NCBI GenBank assembly: GCA_030065975.1
Contig: JASJCN010000004.1
Location: forward strand, 1 to 50,298
Direction: 5' to 3'
DNA from: Myxococcota bacterium
Lineage (GTDB): Bacteria > Myxococcota_A > UBA9160 > UBA6930
Length of the DNA stretch: 50,298 nt
In this document: positions 1 to 8,211 of the stretch, piece after piece
How positions within the stretch are numbered: the stretch's first letter is position 1
Layout: every line of letters begins with the position of its first letter
Made by a program: the position numbers and the translations under genes
Notes under the pieces: generated by a model
What the model was told of the DNA's origin: nothing
Seen by the model: the letters and a program-made list of their open reading frames with translations, nothing else
The model's database searches: none

Positions 1-301
1 CGCACTTCTCGGGCCTCTGCCCCGTATCGGTGGGCGCCGCGAGGTCCGAGCGCGTCGAACTACGTACGCGGAGGGACGGAAATGACGGGGGCAGGCCTGG
101 GCGGGTCAAGCGGTCGCGAGAGTTGCCCGAACGAATTCTGCGTGTCCGTTGCTGTGTACATCCACGCAGCGGGCGTCGGAGAGAAGGGCCGAAGTGGAGT
201 GAATCCCCGAGCCGATTGGGGTGATCGATGGTGACCCTCGGGGAATGACCCGAGCGACCGGATGCGAGGCCTGAACTAACTTCGTTTGGGGGGAGGGGAG
301 A
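1..301. other. Non-coding upstream region of the response regulator
   Basis: I see no convincing gene here: the short open frames have arginine-rich shadow composition and no ribosome-binding site. A small inverted repeat lies at 237-254 (CTCGGG, 6-base loop, CCCGAG). The last bases, GGGGGAGGGGAGA, form a strong purine-rich Shine-Dalgarno region just before the ATG at 302. The stretch is probably the promoter and leader of the downstream regulator, but I cannot place a -10 or -35 with confidence. Confidence 0.5.
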
Positions 302-946
302 ATGGAGACCAGCATCCTGCTGGCGGACGATCAGGCGATCTTCCGCGAGGCGATGAAGAGCCTGATCGAGCGCCGCGGCGATCTGTACGTGGTGGGCGAG
401 GCCAGCGACGGGCAGGAGGCCCTCGATCTGGCCCTTCGGGTGAAGCCCGACGTCGTGATCAGCGAGATGTGCCTGCCCAAGCTCTCGGGCGTCGAGGTGG
501 CCCATCGGATCCGCCGCACCCAGACCCACACCCGGGTGCTCATCCTGTCCTCGACCCACGGGCGCGGACAGGTGCGCGAGGCCCTGCGTGCCGGCGCGGC
601 GGGCTTCGTCTCCAAGTCGGACAGCTCGGCCGAGCTGCTCCAGGCCATCGACTCCCTGCGACAGGACCGCAGCTACCTCTCGCCGACCGTCTCCCACCAC
701 GTCGTGGAGGTGCTGACCGGCGAGGAGACCGATCCCGAAGGCGCGCTCAGCCAGCTCACGAGCCGGGAGCGCGAGGTGCTCCAGCTGATCGCCGAAGGGC
801 TGTCCAGCAAGGAGATCGCCGACGAGCTCGAGCTGTCGACGCGCACGGTCGAGACCCACCGCTCCCACATCATGGAGAAGATCGGCATCCACAAGGTCTC
901 GAGCCTCGTCCGCTTCGCGATCCGCGAAGGCCTGGTGAAGCCGTAG
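302..946 (+). CDS. NarL/FixJ-type response regulator with Glu at the phospho-acceptor site
   Basis: A 214-residue DNA-binding response regulator. The receiver (about residues 4-120) keeps the acidic pair D9/D10, the S83/S84 switch position and the conserved Lys105. The residue aligned with the phospho-accepting Asp is Glu55 (ISEMCLP, where the family has D before the x-x-P). Residues 150-212 are a LuxR-type helix-turn-helix with LTSREREVLQLIAEG followed by STRTVETHRSHIMEKI. Family members bind DNA as dimers after phosphorylation by a histidine kinase; no kinase gene lies in the window. Glu at that site often mimics the phosphorylated state, so this protein may act without a kinase (inference). 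The start is supported by a GGGGAGGGGAG ribosome-binding site. A PilZ-protein gene follows on the same strand. Confidence 0.93.
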   Translation: METSILLADDQAIFREAMKSLIERRGDLYVVGEASDGQEALDLALRVKPDVVISEMCLPKLSGVEVAHRIRRTQTHTRVLILSSTHGRGQVREALRAGAAGFVSKSDSSAELLQAIDSLRQDRSYLSPTVSHHVVEVLTGEETDPEGALSQLTSREREVLQLIAEGLSSKEIADELELSTRTVETHRSHIMEKIGIHKVSSLVRFAIREGLVKP

Positions 947-1043
947 GACTGCGGCGGAGGCCGGGTCTCCGCCCTAAAGCACCGCCGGCCTGGGTGGAAG
1001 CGTGCATCCCCCGCGCCCGCGGATCGACCGATCGGCAAAGGCG

Positions 1044-1889
1044 ATGAACCGTCGCTCCGCCAGCGCCAACGCTGCTCCCCAGCGTTCCATGGACCCCGAA
1101 GAGTTCGGTACCAGCGCCTTCGAGTCGCGGGTGCACGAGCGGGTGGCCGTGGATCTTCCCGTGGACGTGACCCTCGCGGGCTATGGCCACCCCCTCTCGG
1201 CACGCACCCGCGACCTCAGTGCCGGCGGGCTGTGTCTCGCCACCGAGTCGCCGATCGCCGTCGGCGACATCCGCAGCGTCCGCATCCACCTGGAGAACGG
1301 GTCGTCGGTCGAGGTCGACGCCGAAGGCAAGCGTCAGACGGTCCCCGCGGCCGAGCGCTCGGTGCTGACGAGCGTGCAGTTCGTTCGGGTGGAGGAAGCC
1401 CGCCGCAAGCAGCTCCAGGGCCTGGTCGAGGACCGCTCGGCGAAGCTCGCCGAATTCCTGTCCCGTTCCGAGCTCGAGGGGATCCGTCCCGACGAGGCGA
1501 TGGGGCTGACCGGCGTGACGCGGCTGCGCAACGTGCCCACGCGCACGCACCTCTACCACCAGGGCGCCCAGGAATCGGGCACGTGCACCTCGCTCTACGT
1601 GGTGTCCACGGGCGAGATCGCGCTCGACGTGCGGCTCGGCCGCGGCGGCAACCGCACCATGGCCCTCGCCAAGCTCGGGCCCGGCGCCATCTTCGGCGGG
1701 CTCTCGCTCGTCGCCGACGTTCCGATGCTCGAGTCCGCCTGGGCGGAGTACGACGCCTCGCTGATCGAGATCTCCGCCGGAGCCTTCCGCTACCTGCGGA
1801 TCGCGCGGCCGCTGCTGGCCCAGGCCATGAGTGAGGCCGCCGTGCGGCGCCACGCCGACCGCCTGCAGGCGCTCTTCCGCCGGCTCTAG
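1044..1889 (+). CDS. PilZ domain plus cyclic-nucleotide-binding-like domain protein
   Basis: A 281-residue cytoplasmic two-domain protein. The N-terminal PilZ domain carries both c-di-GMP motifs, RVHER (RxxxR, about residues 29-33) and DLSAGG (D/NxSxxG, about 57-62), so c-di-GMP binding is expected. The C-terminal half, from about residue 150, looks like a CRP-type beta-roll (LYHQGAQESG, then YVVSTGEIALDV and GAIFGGLSLVADVP). The usual phosphate-binding cassette GE...R is degraded to GG with no Arg at the expected place, so cAMP binding is doubtful. There is no C-terminal HTH, so it is not a CRP-type transcription factor. The start is uncertain: an in-frame GTG at 1002 and an ATG at 1089 also exist, and none has a well-spaced ribosome-binding site. 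The gene is convergent with another PilZ gene. Confidence 0.85.
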   Translation: MNRRSASANAAPQRSMDPEEFGTSAFESRVHERVAVDLPVDVTLAGYGHPLSARTRDLSAGGLCLATESPIAVGDIRSVRIHLENGSSVEVDAEGKRQTVPAAERSVLTSVQFVRVEEARRKQLQGLVEDRSAKLAEFLSRSELEGIRPDEAMGLTGVTRLRNVPTRTHLYHQGAQESGTCTSLYVVSTGEIALDVRLGRGGNRTMALAKLGPGAIFGGLSLVADVPMLESAWAEYDASLIEISAGAFRYLRIARPLLAQAMSEAAVRRHADRLQALFRRL

Positions 1890-1928
1890 GCCCGTGCCCC
1901 GGCTCGCGATCTGCGCGAGCTGCGCGGA

Positions 1929-2651
1929 CTAGAGGTCGAGGTTGCGCATGCGCTCCTCGACGAAGATCGCGAGCGCCAGCTCGGTCTGGTCGTCGAGGCC
2001 CGTGAACATCACGCCCATGCCGAGCGGCAGGTTGCGCTTCATCAGGTTGCCCGGGACGTTCGTCGTGACGACCTTGCCCGCGACCTTGACCGCGCAGCCC
2101 GGGATCGGCAGCGCCACGCGCACCAGCGTGCGGCGCATCGCCGGCTTGGGCGTCGCGAGGTAGATGCCCGACGGCGAGACGGAGTAGGCGCGGGTCTCCT
2201 TGCGCCGGCGTCCGAGCAGGACGTCGATGGGCCATGCGATGGGCACCCGCGCCGACTGGCGGGCCCGCAGCACCGGCGGGGCCAGCGCGCGATTCAGCTG
2301 GAAGCGCAGGGTGTGCGCATCGACGGGCTCGAAGAGCGGGTAGTCGACGCCGGCGTTCGCCAGGGTGTGGCGCTGCTCGCGGGTGGGCCGGGTTCCCGCG
2401 ACCAGGAAGCGCAGGCTGTCCGAGCGGGCCACGCGCCGCAGCTCGCCCAGCGCATCGCCGAGATCCAGGACGGGCAGATCCGGCGGGATGATCGCCGCCT
2501 GGATTCCGAAACGCGGAGCCTGGACCGCCTCGTAGGCCTGATCCAGGGTCTTCGCTCGTACCACGCGATAGCCGAGTCGCTGGATGCGGGACGCCAGGAC
2601 CTGCATCGAGTCGCGTCCCGCCTCGATGATCAGCACGCTCCGTTCGGTCAA
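1929..2651 (-). CDS. Pseudo-receiver plus PilZ domain protein
   Basis: A 240-residue protein. Residues 1-120 have the alternating alpha/beta pattern of a response-regulator receiver (SVLIIEAGRDSM at the start, VLDLGDALGELRRVA in the middle), but the acceptor Asp position is occupied by Pro (AAIIPPDLPV) and the acidic pair is reduced, so phosphorylation is unlikely. Residues 128-235 are a PilZ domain with RQSAR (RxxxR) and SVSPSG in place of D/NxSxxG, plus the later LPLGMGVMF strand typical of PilZ. c-di-GMP binding is therefore possible but weakened. The architecture recalls myxobacterial PilZ regulators. The gene is transcribed towards the PilZ/CNB gene; an AGGTGTCTC-like region precedes the ATG. 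The function is regulatory by inference only. Confidence 0.82.
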   Translation of the reverse strand: MTERSVLIIEAGRDSMQVLASRIQRLGYRVVRAKTLDQAYEAVQAPRFGIQAAIIPPDLPVLDLGDALGELRRVARSDSLRFLVAGTRPTREQRHTLANAGVDYPLFEPVDAHTLRFQLNRALAPPVLRARQSARVPIAWPIDVLLGRRRKETRAYSVSPSGIYLATPKPAMRRTLVRVALPIPGCAVKVAGKVVTTNVPGNLMKRNLPLGMGVMFTGLDDQTELALAIFVEERMRNLDL

Positions 2652-2765
2652 GAGACACCTCCCCCTCGCTCGAGGAGATCGACCCGCCGCCTGCGGGTCC
2701 GCGTGACGGGGCTCACGTTTTCGGCGAGACCCGCGGGGGCGGAGCTTCGCTACCGTGGGCGGGCT

Positions 2766-4136
2766 TTGTGCGGCCAGGCGTCCCTCCGATCCCCGCTACG
2801 GACCTCGCTGCTCCTCGCCGGTCTGGGGCTGGCCCCGCTGCTCGCCCCGGCCCCCGGCGCCTCCCAGGAGGCGCCGTCGTGGCTTCGCCGCGTCGACGCG
2901 GGCGTGCGGCTAGAGGTGGAGAGCGCCGTCGACACGGGCACCGCCCGCTTCCAGAAGGCCGAGGCCACCCTGCTCCCCGAGGTGCGGCTGGACTTCGCCG
3001 GCGGCCACGCACTCGAGGCCATCGCCCGCGTGCGCCTCGACGCCTTCGACCGGCTCGAGCCCGGGCGCGTGGCGGGTGGTGAGGTCGCGCCGTGGTCACG
3101 GCGACGCTCCCTCGGCGCCCACGGCGAGGTCGAGCTGCGCGAGCTGTTCCTCGACCTCGACCTGGGGCGCGCGCGGCTCACCCTGGGAAAGCAGCAGGTC
3201 GTCTGGGGCGAGTCCGACGGGCTGAAGCTGCTCGACCTGGTGAATCCCCAGGAATTCCGGGAGTTCATCCTCCCTCCCTTCGACCAGTCTCGCATCCCGC
3301 TCTGGACCGCGAACCTGGAGGTGCCCCTGGGGCCGGGCACGCTGCAGCTGCTCTTCATCCCCGACCCGAGCGTCCACGACATCCCCCCGGCCGACGGGGT
3401 CTTCGCGTTCCGCTCTCCGCAGCTGCTGCCGCCCCCGGTTCCGGGGCGCGTGCCGATCCTCGGCGACGAGCGCATCCCCGACCGCGCCTTCGAGGACGCC
3501 GATGCGGGAGTCCGCTGGCGCGGCCAGCTCCTCGGAAGCGACTTCTCGGCCGGGTACCTGTACCAGCACGACGACCGCCCCGTCTTTGCCCTCGACCCGA
3601 CGTCGCCGCCGGGGATCGCCCGCTTCGACGTCGTCTACGAGCGCACCCACATCGTCGGCGCCACCGGGAGCAGCGCCATCGGCGACTGGACCCTGCGCGG
3701 AGAGATGCTCTGGCGCAGCGACCGGGTGCTCTCCACGCGGGATCCGGGCGTGCGCGACCGCCTGCACCGGACGGGCGAGCTCGAGGCCGTCGTGGGGCTC
3801 GACTGGTTCGGGCTGCGCGACACCCTGCTGAGCGTGCAGCTCTTCCAGAGCCTGCTGCTCGACGATGCACCCGGCCTGCTGCGGGACGCCTACGAGACGC
3901 GCTTCACGCTGTACGCCGAGCGGCGCCTGTGGAACGACCGGCTCACCCTGGAGCTGCAGTGGATCCACGACCTCCTGGAGGGCGACGGGCTGCTCCGCCC
4001 ACGGGCGAGCTACGAGGTGCGCGACGGGCTCGACGCCTGGGTCGGGCTCGACGCCTTCTACGGCAGCGAGTCGGGGCTCTTCGGCCAGTACCGCGCCAAC
4101 GACCGCGTGGTGATCGGCTTCGAGCTCGGGATCTAG
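2766..4136 (+). CDS. DUF1302-like outer-membrane beta-barrel protein
   Basis: About 456 residues. A signal peptide (TSLLLAGLGLAPLLAPA ... GASQ) is followed by alternating amphipathic strands rich in Leu, Asp and Arg and ending in a hydrophobic strand (RVVIGFELGI), as expected for an outer-membrane barrel. LGKQQVVWGESDGLKLLDLV and the RIPLWTANLEVPLG segment resemble the DUF1302/alginate-export-like family found in proteobacteria, often beside hydrophobic-compound catabolism or MMPL transporters. Here the downstream neighbour is convergent and no transporter is adjacent. The start is uncertain: the TTG at 2766 gives a normal signal peptide and an in-frame GTG at 2703 is an alternative; a longer upstream reading would run into the divergent PilZ gene. 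Its role is probably a passive outer-membrane channel or a structural barrel. Confidence 0.78.
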   Translation: MCGQASLRSPLRTSLLLAGLGLAPLLAPAPGASQEAPSWLRRVDAGVRLEVESAVDTGTARFQKAEATLLPEVRLDFAGGHALEAIARVRLDAFDRLEPGRVAGGEVAPWSRRRSLGAHGEVELRELFLDLDLGRARLTLGKQQVVWGESDGLKLLDLVNPQEFREFILPPFDQSRIPLWTANLEVPLGPGTLQLLFIPDPSVHDIPPADGVFAFRSPQLLPPPVPGRVPILGDERIPDRAFEDADAGVRWRGQLLGSDFSAGYLYQHDDRPVFALDPTSPPGIARFDVVYERTHIVGATGSSAIGDWTLRGEMLWRSDRVLSTRDPGVRDRLHRTGELEAVVGLDWFGLRDTLLSVQLFQSLLLDDAPGLLRDAYETRFTLYAERRLWNDRLTLELQWIHDLLEGDGLLRPRASYEVRDGLDAWVGLDAFYGSESGLFGQYRANDRVVIGFELGI

Positions 4137-4140
4137 GGGT

Positions 4141-5085
4141 TCAGCGCCCCGCGGGCCGGAGCACGGCCTCGGTGGGCCACACCTTGCCCTCCCCCACTCC
4201 GCCATCGCCCCCGGAAAGGGAGAGCCGAAGCGCATCCCAGCCGGAGAGCTGGTCGACGCGCGCGCCGCCGAGAGCGGGAGAGGCGGCCGCGCGCGGGAGC
4301 GGCGTGAGGAGCAGGCGCAGTCGACCGCCCGGCTCGATCTCGCGTGCGACGGGCACGGACGTCGACATCCAGCGCAGGGCACACCCTCCGACGCGGACCG
4401 TCGAGAGCCGTGTGTCCTCCTCGCGCCGGGCGGCTCCCGTGGCGTCGGTGGCCGCTCCCTGCCAGTTCCAGTGCACCTTCGGAAGCTCCGCATCGGGGAC
4501 CTCGAGGCAATCGCCCTCGGCCACGCGGGGCGGCCGGCGCTCGGCGCGGATCGCGACGGCATCGAGAGGGAACGGCGCGGAGCCTTGGTTCTCGACGTGG
4601 ATCCGCAGTCGCGGGCGCAGGCCCTGGACCTCGAGGAGCTCGGCGTGGAACGCGACCCAGCTCGGATCGTCGACCTGGAGCACGAGGGGGAGCCGCGCTC
4701 GAAGGGGTGCTCCCGCCGGCGCGTTCGCGCCCCGCTCGAAACCGAGCCCGTCCAGCGACACGTCGAAGCGGTGGCCGGCGAGCCGGAAGCCCAGGGTCGC
4801 ACCCGCCGGCGGCGGCCCCTCTCCTGCCACCGAGACCGACCCGGTGACGCGATCGCCGTCCACCTCGAGCTGCATCGGCGCGGGCCACTCCTGCGCCCAC
4901 GGTTGCTCCTCGTCGAAGCGCAGCTGGGCCAGCCCGTCGAGGTAGGGTGCGCGGGCGAAGGCGGCGTCGCGGAAGCGCGCCGTGACCTCGAGGGTCACGA
5001 GATGAGGCTGCGCCCCGGCGGCCAGCGGCAGCGAGAGGCCGAGCGCCATCGCCAATGCAACCAGGCCGGGCCTACGAACCGCCAC
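4141..5085 (-). CDS. Secreted protein of unknown function
   Basis: A 314-residue protein with a clear N-terminal signal peptide (LVALAMALGLSLPLAAGAQ, about residues 8-26), so it is probably periplasmic. The mature part is beta-rich, with segments that look like two immunoglobulin-like or LEA-type sandwiches (VTLEVTARFRD, PLVLQVDDPSWVAFHAELL, LRPRLRIHVENQGSAPFPL). A two-cysteine pair (GDCLEV and GGCALRW) could form a disulfide. I do not recognise a family. It starts inside the 3' end of recQ (14-base overlap) and is probably translated from the same mRNA. It ends 4 bases from the convergent DUF1302 gene. Envelope localisation fits its neighbour, but nothing in the sequence links it to RecQ. 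Confidence 0.75.
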   Translation of the reverse strand: MAVRRPGLVALAMALGLSLPLAAGAQPHLVTLEVTARFRDAAFARAPYLDGLAQLRFDEEQPWAQEWPAPMQLEVDGDRVTGSVSVAGEGPPPAGATLGFRLAGHRFDVSLDGLGFERGANAPAGAPLRARLPLVLQVDDPSWVAFHAELLEVQGLRPRLRIHVENQGSAPFPLDAVAIRAERRPPRVAEGDCLEVPDAELPKVHWNWQGAATDATGAARREEDTRLSTVRVGGCALRWMSTSVPVAREIEPGGRLRLLLTPLPRAAASPALGGARVDQLSGWDALRLSLSGGDGGVGEGKVWPTEAVLRPAGR

Positions 5086-7069
5086 GACGGATCACCTCCA
5101 GGAGACCTTCGCCGTAGCGTGCGGCCTTGGCGGGGCCGATGCCGTGGACGGCGAGGAGCGCTTCGGAATCCACCGGCCGCACCCGTGCGAGCTCGCGCAG
5201 GCAGCGGTCGCTGGCCACCACGTAGGGCGGGACTCCCTCTTCCCGGGACACGGTCCGCCGATGCTGGCGCAGGGCATCGAAGAGCGCCTGCTCGTCCTCG
5301 TCGAGAGCGAAGACCTCGTCCGAGCGCCCGGCTCGCGAGCCGGATCGCGAGCCCGCTGCGGGCGGCCCCGCGCGTCCGCCCGGCCTCGGGGTCGGGCGGC
5401 GAGGCGGCAGGAGCATCCGCGCGGGGCGCTCCCCCTTCATCACCGAGGCCCCCTCTTCGGTCAGCACCGCGACCGGCCGGTCGCCGCCCGCGAAGTCGAC
5501 CCAGCCAGCGGCCACGCACCGCCGCAGGAGCTTCTGGACCCAGTCGCTGCGCTCGTGGGAGAGCTGTCCCCAGGTCGGCGTGGCGGTGAGGCCGGCTCGC
5601 TCGATGCGCTCGTCGGCCGCCGCCATCAGGAGCTTCTCGGCGGCGCCCAGACCGAAGCGCCCGTGGATCCGCGCCACCGCCGACAACGCCTTTCGAACCA
5701 CGAGCGCGTCCTTCTCCGGATCCCCCGCCTCGCTCTCCAGTCGCTGACACACGTCGCAAAGGCCGCAGCCCGAGAGGGTCTCGGCGTCGTCGCCGAAGTA
5801 GCGAAGGATCGCGTCGTGGCGGCAGCTTCCGCCCTCGACGAAGCGCATCAGCTCGAGGAAGAGCCCCCACTTGTGGCGGGCCACCTCGCCCTCGGCGTCG
5901 CGTTCGATCAACGACCGCCGCAGCGGCAGATCGCTCGGCGAAACCAGCAGCAGGCCGGTCGCCTGCTTGCCGTCGCGTCCGGCCCGGCCGACCTCCTGGT
6001 AGTAGGCCTCGATCGAGCCCGGCGGCGCGAGATGCACCACGGCCCGGACGTCGGCCCGATCGATGCCCATGCCGAAGGCGTTGGTCGCCACCACGACCTC
6101 GAGCTCCCCGGCCTGGAACGCGTCCTGGACGCGTGCCCGCTCGTTCGCCTCGAGGCCCGCGTGGTAGGCCGCACAGGCGTAGCCCTGGCGCCCGATCCGC
6201 GACGCCTCCTGCTCGCTCGTGCGGCGGGTGGGTGCGTAGACGATCGCGGCTCCGCAGCCCGACCCCGGCGGTCCCAGCGCCTCGCGCAGGGCCTCGTCCA
6301 CGAACCCGCCGGCGTCGCGGGGCGCCGCCAGCTCGGCGGCCCGCAGCGCCAGGTTCGGCCGCGCGAAGCCCGTCACGAGCTGGGTCGTGTGGGCGGGAAG
6401 GCGCAGCCGCTCGACGATCTCGTCGCGGACCACCGGCGTCGCCGTGGCCGTGCAGGCGAGCACGCGCCGCGGAGAGAGATCCTCGAGCAGGCGGCCGAGC
6501 TCCAGGTACTCCGGGCGGAAGTCGTGACCCCACTCGCTGATGCAGTGGGCCTCGTCGACGGCCACGAGCGAGAGCTCGATCCCGCGCAGGGCCGCGCGCA
6601 TGCCGCTCGCCACCAGACGCTCGGGCGCCGCGTAGACGAGGGAGAGCGAGCCGGATCGCAGCCGCGCCATGCGCCGGGAGAGCTCGGCCGGATCGAGCGT
6701 CGAGGCCAGATAGGTGCACGCCACCCCGCGCGCCTCGAGGGCGGCCACCTGGTCGTGCATGAGCGAGACCAGGGGAGAGACCACCAGCGCAGTGCCCGGG
6801 AGCAGCGTCGCCGGGAGCTGGTAGGTCAGGCTCTTGCCACCACCGGTGGGCGCGACGAGCAGCAGCTGGCCCTCGGCCAGCAGGGTCTCGATCGCTTCGC
6901 GCTGACCCGGCCGGAACTCCGCGAAGCCGAGGCGCTGGAGGCCCGCCTCCAGCTCCAACGTCCGCTCGTCCGAAGCCTGCTCGTCCGAAACCCGCTCGTC
7001 CGGAGTCCGCTCGTCCGGAGCTTGCTCGTCCGGAGGCGCCGGCACCTCGTTCGTTGCGTCTACCGACAT
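5072..7069 (-). CDS. recQ: ATP-dependent DNA helicase RecQ
   Basis: A 665-residue superfamily 2 helicase that unwinds DNA 3'-5' in recombination and repair. Visible parts in order: an acidic repetitive N-terminus (residues 13-37), Walker A APTGGGKS (73-80), the DEAH box with aromatic loop (VAVDEAHCISEWGHDFRPEY), the second RecA fold with the QxxGRAGR-type motif (EVGRAGRDGKQATG), a zinc-binding region with four Cys (CRHDAI, then CGLCDVC), a winged-helix RQC region and a C-terminal HRDC domain (SEALLAVHGIGPAKAARYG). I chose the ATG at 7069: the frame stays open to 7546, but that extension runs antisense through the divergent CBS gene and has shadow composition. The N-terminal extension comes from a 15-bp tandem repeat. 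Confidence 0.95.
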   Translation of the reverse strand: MSVDATNEVPAPPDEQAPDERTPDERVSDEQASDERTLELEAGLQRLGFAEFRPGQREAIETLLAEGQLLLVAPTGGGKSLTYQLPATLLPGTALVVSPLVSLMHDQVAALEARGVACTYLASTLDPAELSRRMARLRSGSLSLVYAAPERLVASGMRAALRGIELSLVAVDEAHCISEWGHDFRPEYLELGRLLEDLSPRRVLACTATATPVVRDEIVERLRLPAHTTQLVTGFARPNLALRAAELAAPRDAGGFVDEALREALGPPGSGCGAAIVYAPTRRTSEQEASRIGRQGYACAAYHAGLEANERARVQDAFQAGELEVVVATNAFGMGIDRADVRAVVHLAPPGSIEAYYQEVGRAGRDGKQATGLLLVSPSDLPLRRSLIERDAEGEVARHKWGLFLELMRFVEGGSCRHDAILRYFGDDAETLSGCGLCDVCQRLESEAGDPEKDALVVRKALSAVARIHGRFGLGAAEKLLMAAADERIERAGLTATPTWGQLSHERSDWVQKLLRRCVAAGWVDFAGGDRPVAVLTEEGASVMKGERPARMLLPPRRPTPRPGGRAGPPAAGSRSGSRAGRSDEVFALDEDEQALFDALRQHRRTVSREEGVPPYVVASDRCLRELARVRPVDSEALLAVHGIGPAKAARYGEGLLEVIRRGGS
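6961..7035. repeat. 15-bp tandem repeat, five copies, inside recQ
   Basis: Five consecutive 15-base units related to TCCGCTCGTCCGGAG, at 6961, 6976, 6991, 7006 and 7021. Being a multiple of three, the array stays in frame and encodes an acidic five-residue repeat (variants of SDEQA, PDERT, SDERT) at the RecQ N-terminus, before the helicase core. Copies differ by only a few bases, so the expansion looks recent. Copy number may vary between strains. Confidence 0.9.
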
Positions 7070-7210
7070 CCCTGTCCGCTTCCCTGACTGGTCGGGCCGT
7101 TCCGGCCGAGGTTTCCCGTGGCTGTTCGTGGGGGTGAGACGCGCGACGACGGTAGCAGTCCCCGCCGAGGGCGCGCCGGGCGCGGCCGTGAGCCAAGGCG
7201 CGATCCCCGC

Positions 7211-7219
7211 TGTTATCAT
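7211..7219 (+). promoter_or_regulatory. Possible extended -10 promoter for the CBS-domain gene
   Basis: TGTTATCAT matches the extended -10 consensus TGnTATAAT except at one base. It ends 8 bases before the ATG at 7227, so transcription would start at or very near the start codon and the mRNA would be leaderless. No -35 hexamer is evident at the right distance, as is common for extended -10 promoters, and no Shine-Dalgarno sequence precedes the ATG. This is inferred from one motif. Confidence 0.35.
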
Positions 7220-7226
7220 CGCCGCC

Positions 7227-8204
7227 ATGCTCCAGGGAATCGGCGAGGACGCGCTCGAGCTGTTCGGGCACGCGGGGACCCAGGCGCTGGGCGCCGTGGA
7301 GCGTCCGCTGCTAATCGCCGAGCCCGGCGAGACGCTCGAGGTGGCCGTCAACCGCATGTGGTGGCGCAAGGTCGGCGCCCTCCCCGTGATGCACGAGGGG
7401 CGTCTCGTCGGCTGCTTCGCGGAGGAGGACCTGCTGCGCATCCTGGCCGCTCGCGTGCGCGAGAGCCAGGATCCCGAGGGCCAGGACGTGTGGGGCACGT
7501 TGCTCGGAGACGTGCGCGTGCGGGACGCCATGAGCCCGGTGGGCAAGCTCCCCGTCGTCTCGAGCGAGGGCAGCCTGCTGGCCGGCCTGCGCGAGTGCTG
7601 CGCGCCGGGCGCGCCCCGGGGCCGCTACCTCTTCGTCGTCGACGCCACCGACTCCGGGGACGCCGTCCAGCTGCTCTCCTTCCGCGACATCGCACGCTTC
7701 TCGACGGCCGTGTACGCCGGCAAGGCGCCCAGCAGCTGGTTCGGCGGCGACGCCGGCGCCGGCGCGGCGCTCATGGCGTGTCGCCGTCTGCTGAGCCACA
7801 CCCTGGGCACGTTGGTGGCCGAGGGCGTGATCGGCCACGAAGCCAACACCGTGTCGGCGGACCTCGACGGCGCCTCGACGGTCCACGCGATGGCCGACGG
7901 CGAGCATGGCTACGTGCTCGTCACCATCGCGGACGGCGGCCCCATCGGCATCTGCACCCGGCGCGACATCCTGCGCGGCATCCGCCCACGCCACGCGCGC
8001 ATCGACCAGCTCGCCGTCGAACGCCTGATGAGCCAGCAGGTCCAGACCGTGCTGCCGAGCAACACCCTGACCGGTCTCTTCCACCTGATGGCCATGGCCT
8101 CCTGTCGGCACATGCCCATGGTGGACGGCTGGGACCACGTAGAGTGCGTGGTCTCGATGTGGGAGGCCATTGCGCTCGTGGCGGGCGTGCCGCGTCCGAG
8201 CTGA
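7227..8204 (+). CDS. Multi-CBS-domain protein
   Basis: A 325-residue cytoplasmic protein built from CBS repeats. The first pair covers about residues 25-165 (AEPGETLEVAVNRMWWRKVG, ALPVMHEGRLVGCFAEEDLL, then VRDAMSPVGKLPVV and YLFVVDATDSGDAVQLLSFRD). A second pair follows at about 205-322 (GVIGHEANTVSADLDGAST, then VERLMSQQVQTVLPSNTL and HMPMVDGWDHVECVVS). CBS pairs bind adenine nucleotides and usually regulate a partner; there is no catalytic domain here, so it is probably a stand-alone sensor. The ATG at 7227 is preferred over an in-frame ATG at 7128, which would overlap the recQ promoter side. It is divergent from recQ, and the next gene starts 7 bases after its stop, probably in one operon. 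Confidence 0.85.
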   Translation: MLQGIGEDALELFGHAGTQALGAVERPLLIAEPGETLEVAVNRMWWRKVGALPVMHEGRLVGCFAEEDLLRILAARVRESQDPEGQDVWGTLLGDVRVRDAMSPVGKLPVVSSEGSLLAGLRECCAPGAPRGRYLFVVDATDSGDAVQLLSFRDIARFSTAVYAGKAPSSWFGGDAGAGAALMACRRLLSHTLGTLVAEGVIGHEANTVSADLDGASTVHAMADGEHGYVLVTIADGGPIGICTRRDILRGIRPRHARIDQLAVERLMSQQVQTVLPSNTLTGLFHLMAMASCRHMPMVDGWDHVECVVSMWEAIALVAGVPRPS

Positions 8205-8211
8205 GGGCACC

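Noticed and set aside
30-315. Short ORFs on both strands at the left end
   Set aside because: Arginine-rich or low-complexity translation, no ribosome-binding site and overlap with the regulator start; treated as leader.
7070-7546. N-terminal extension of RecQ upstream of 7069
   Set aside because: It would lie antisense to the CBS gene and lacks helicase-like sequence; the ATG at 7069 precedes the natural start of the acidic linker.
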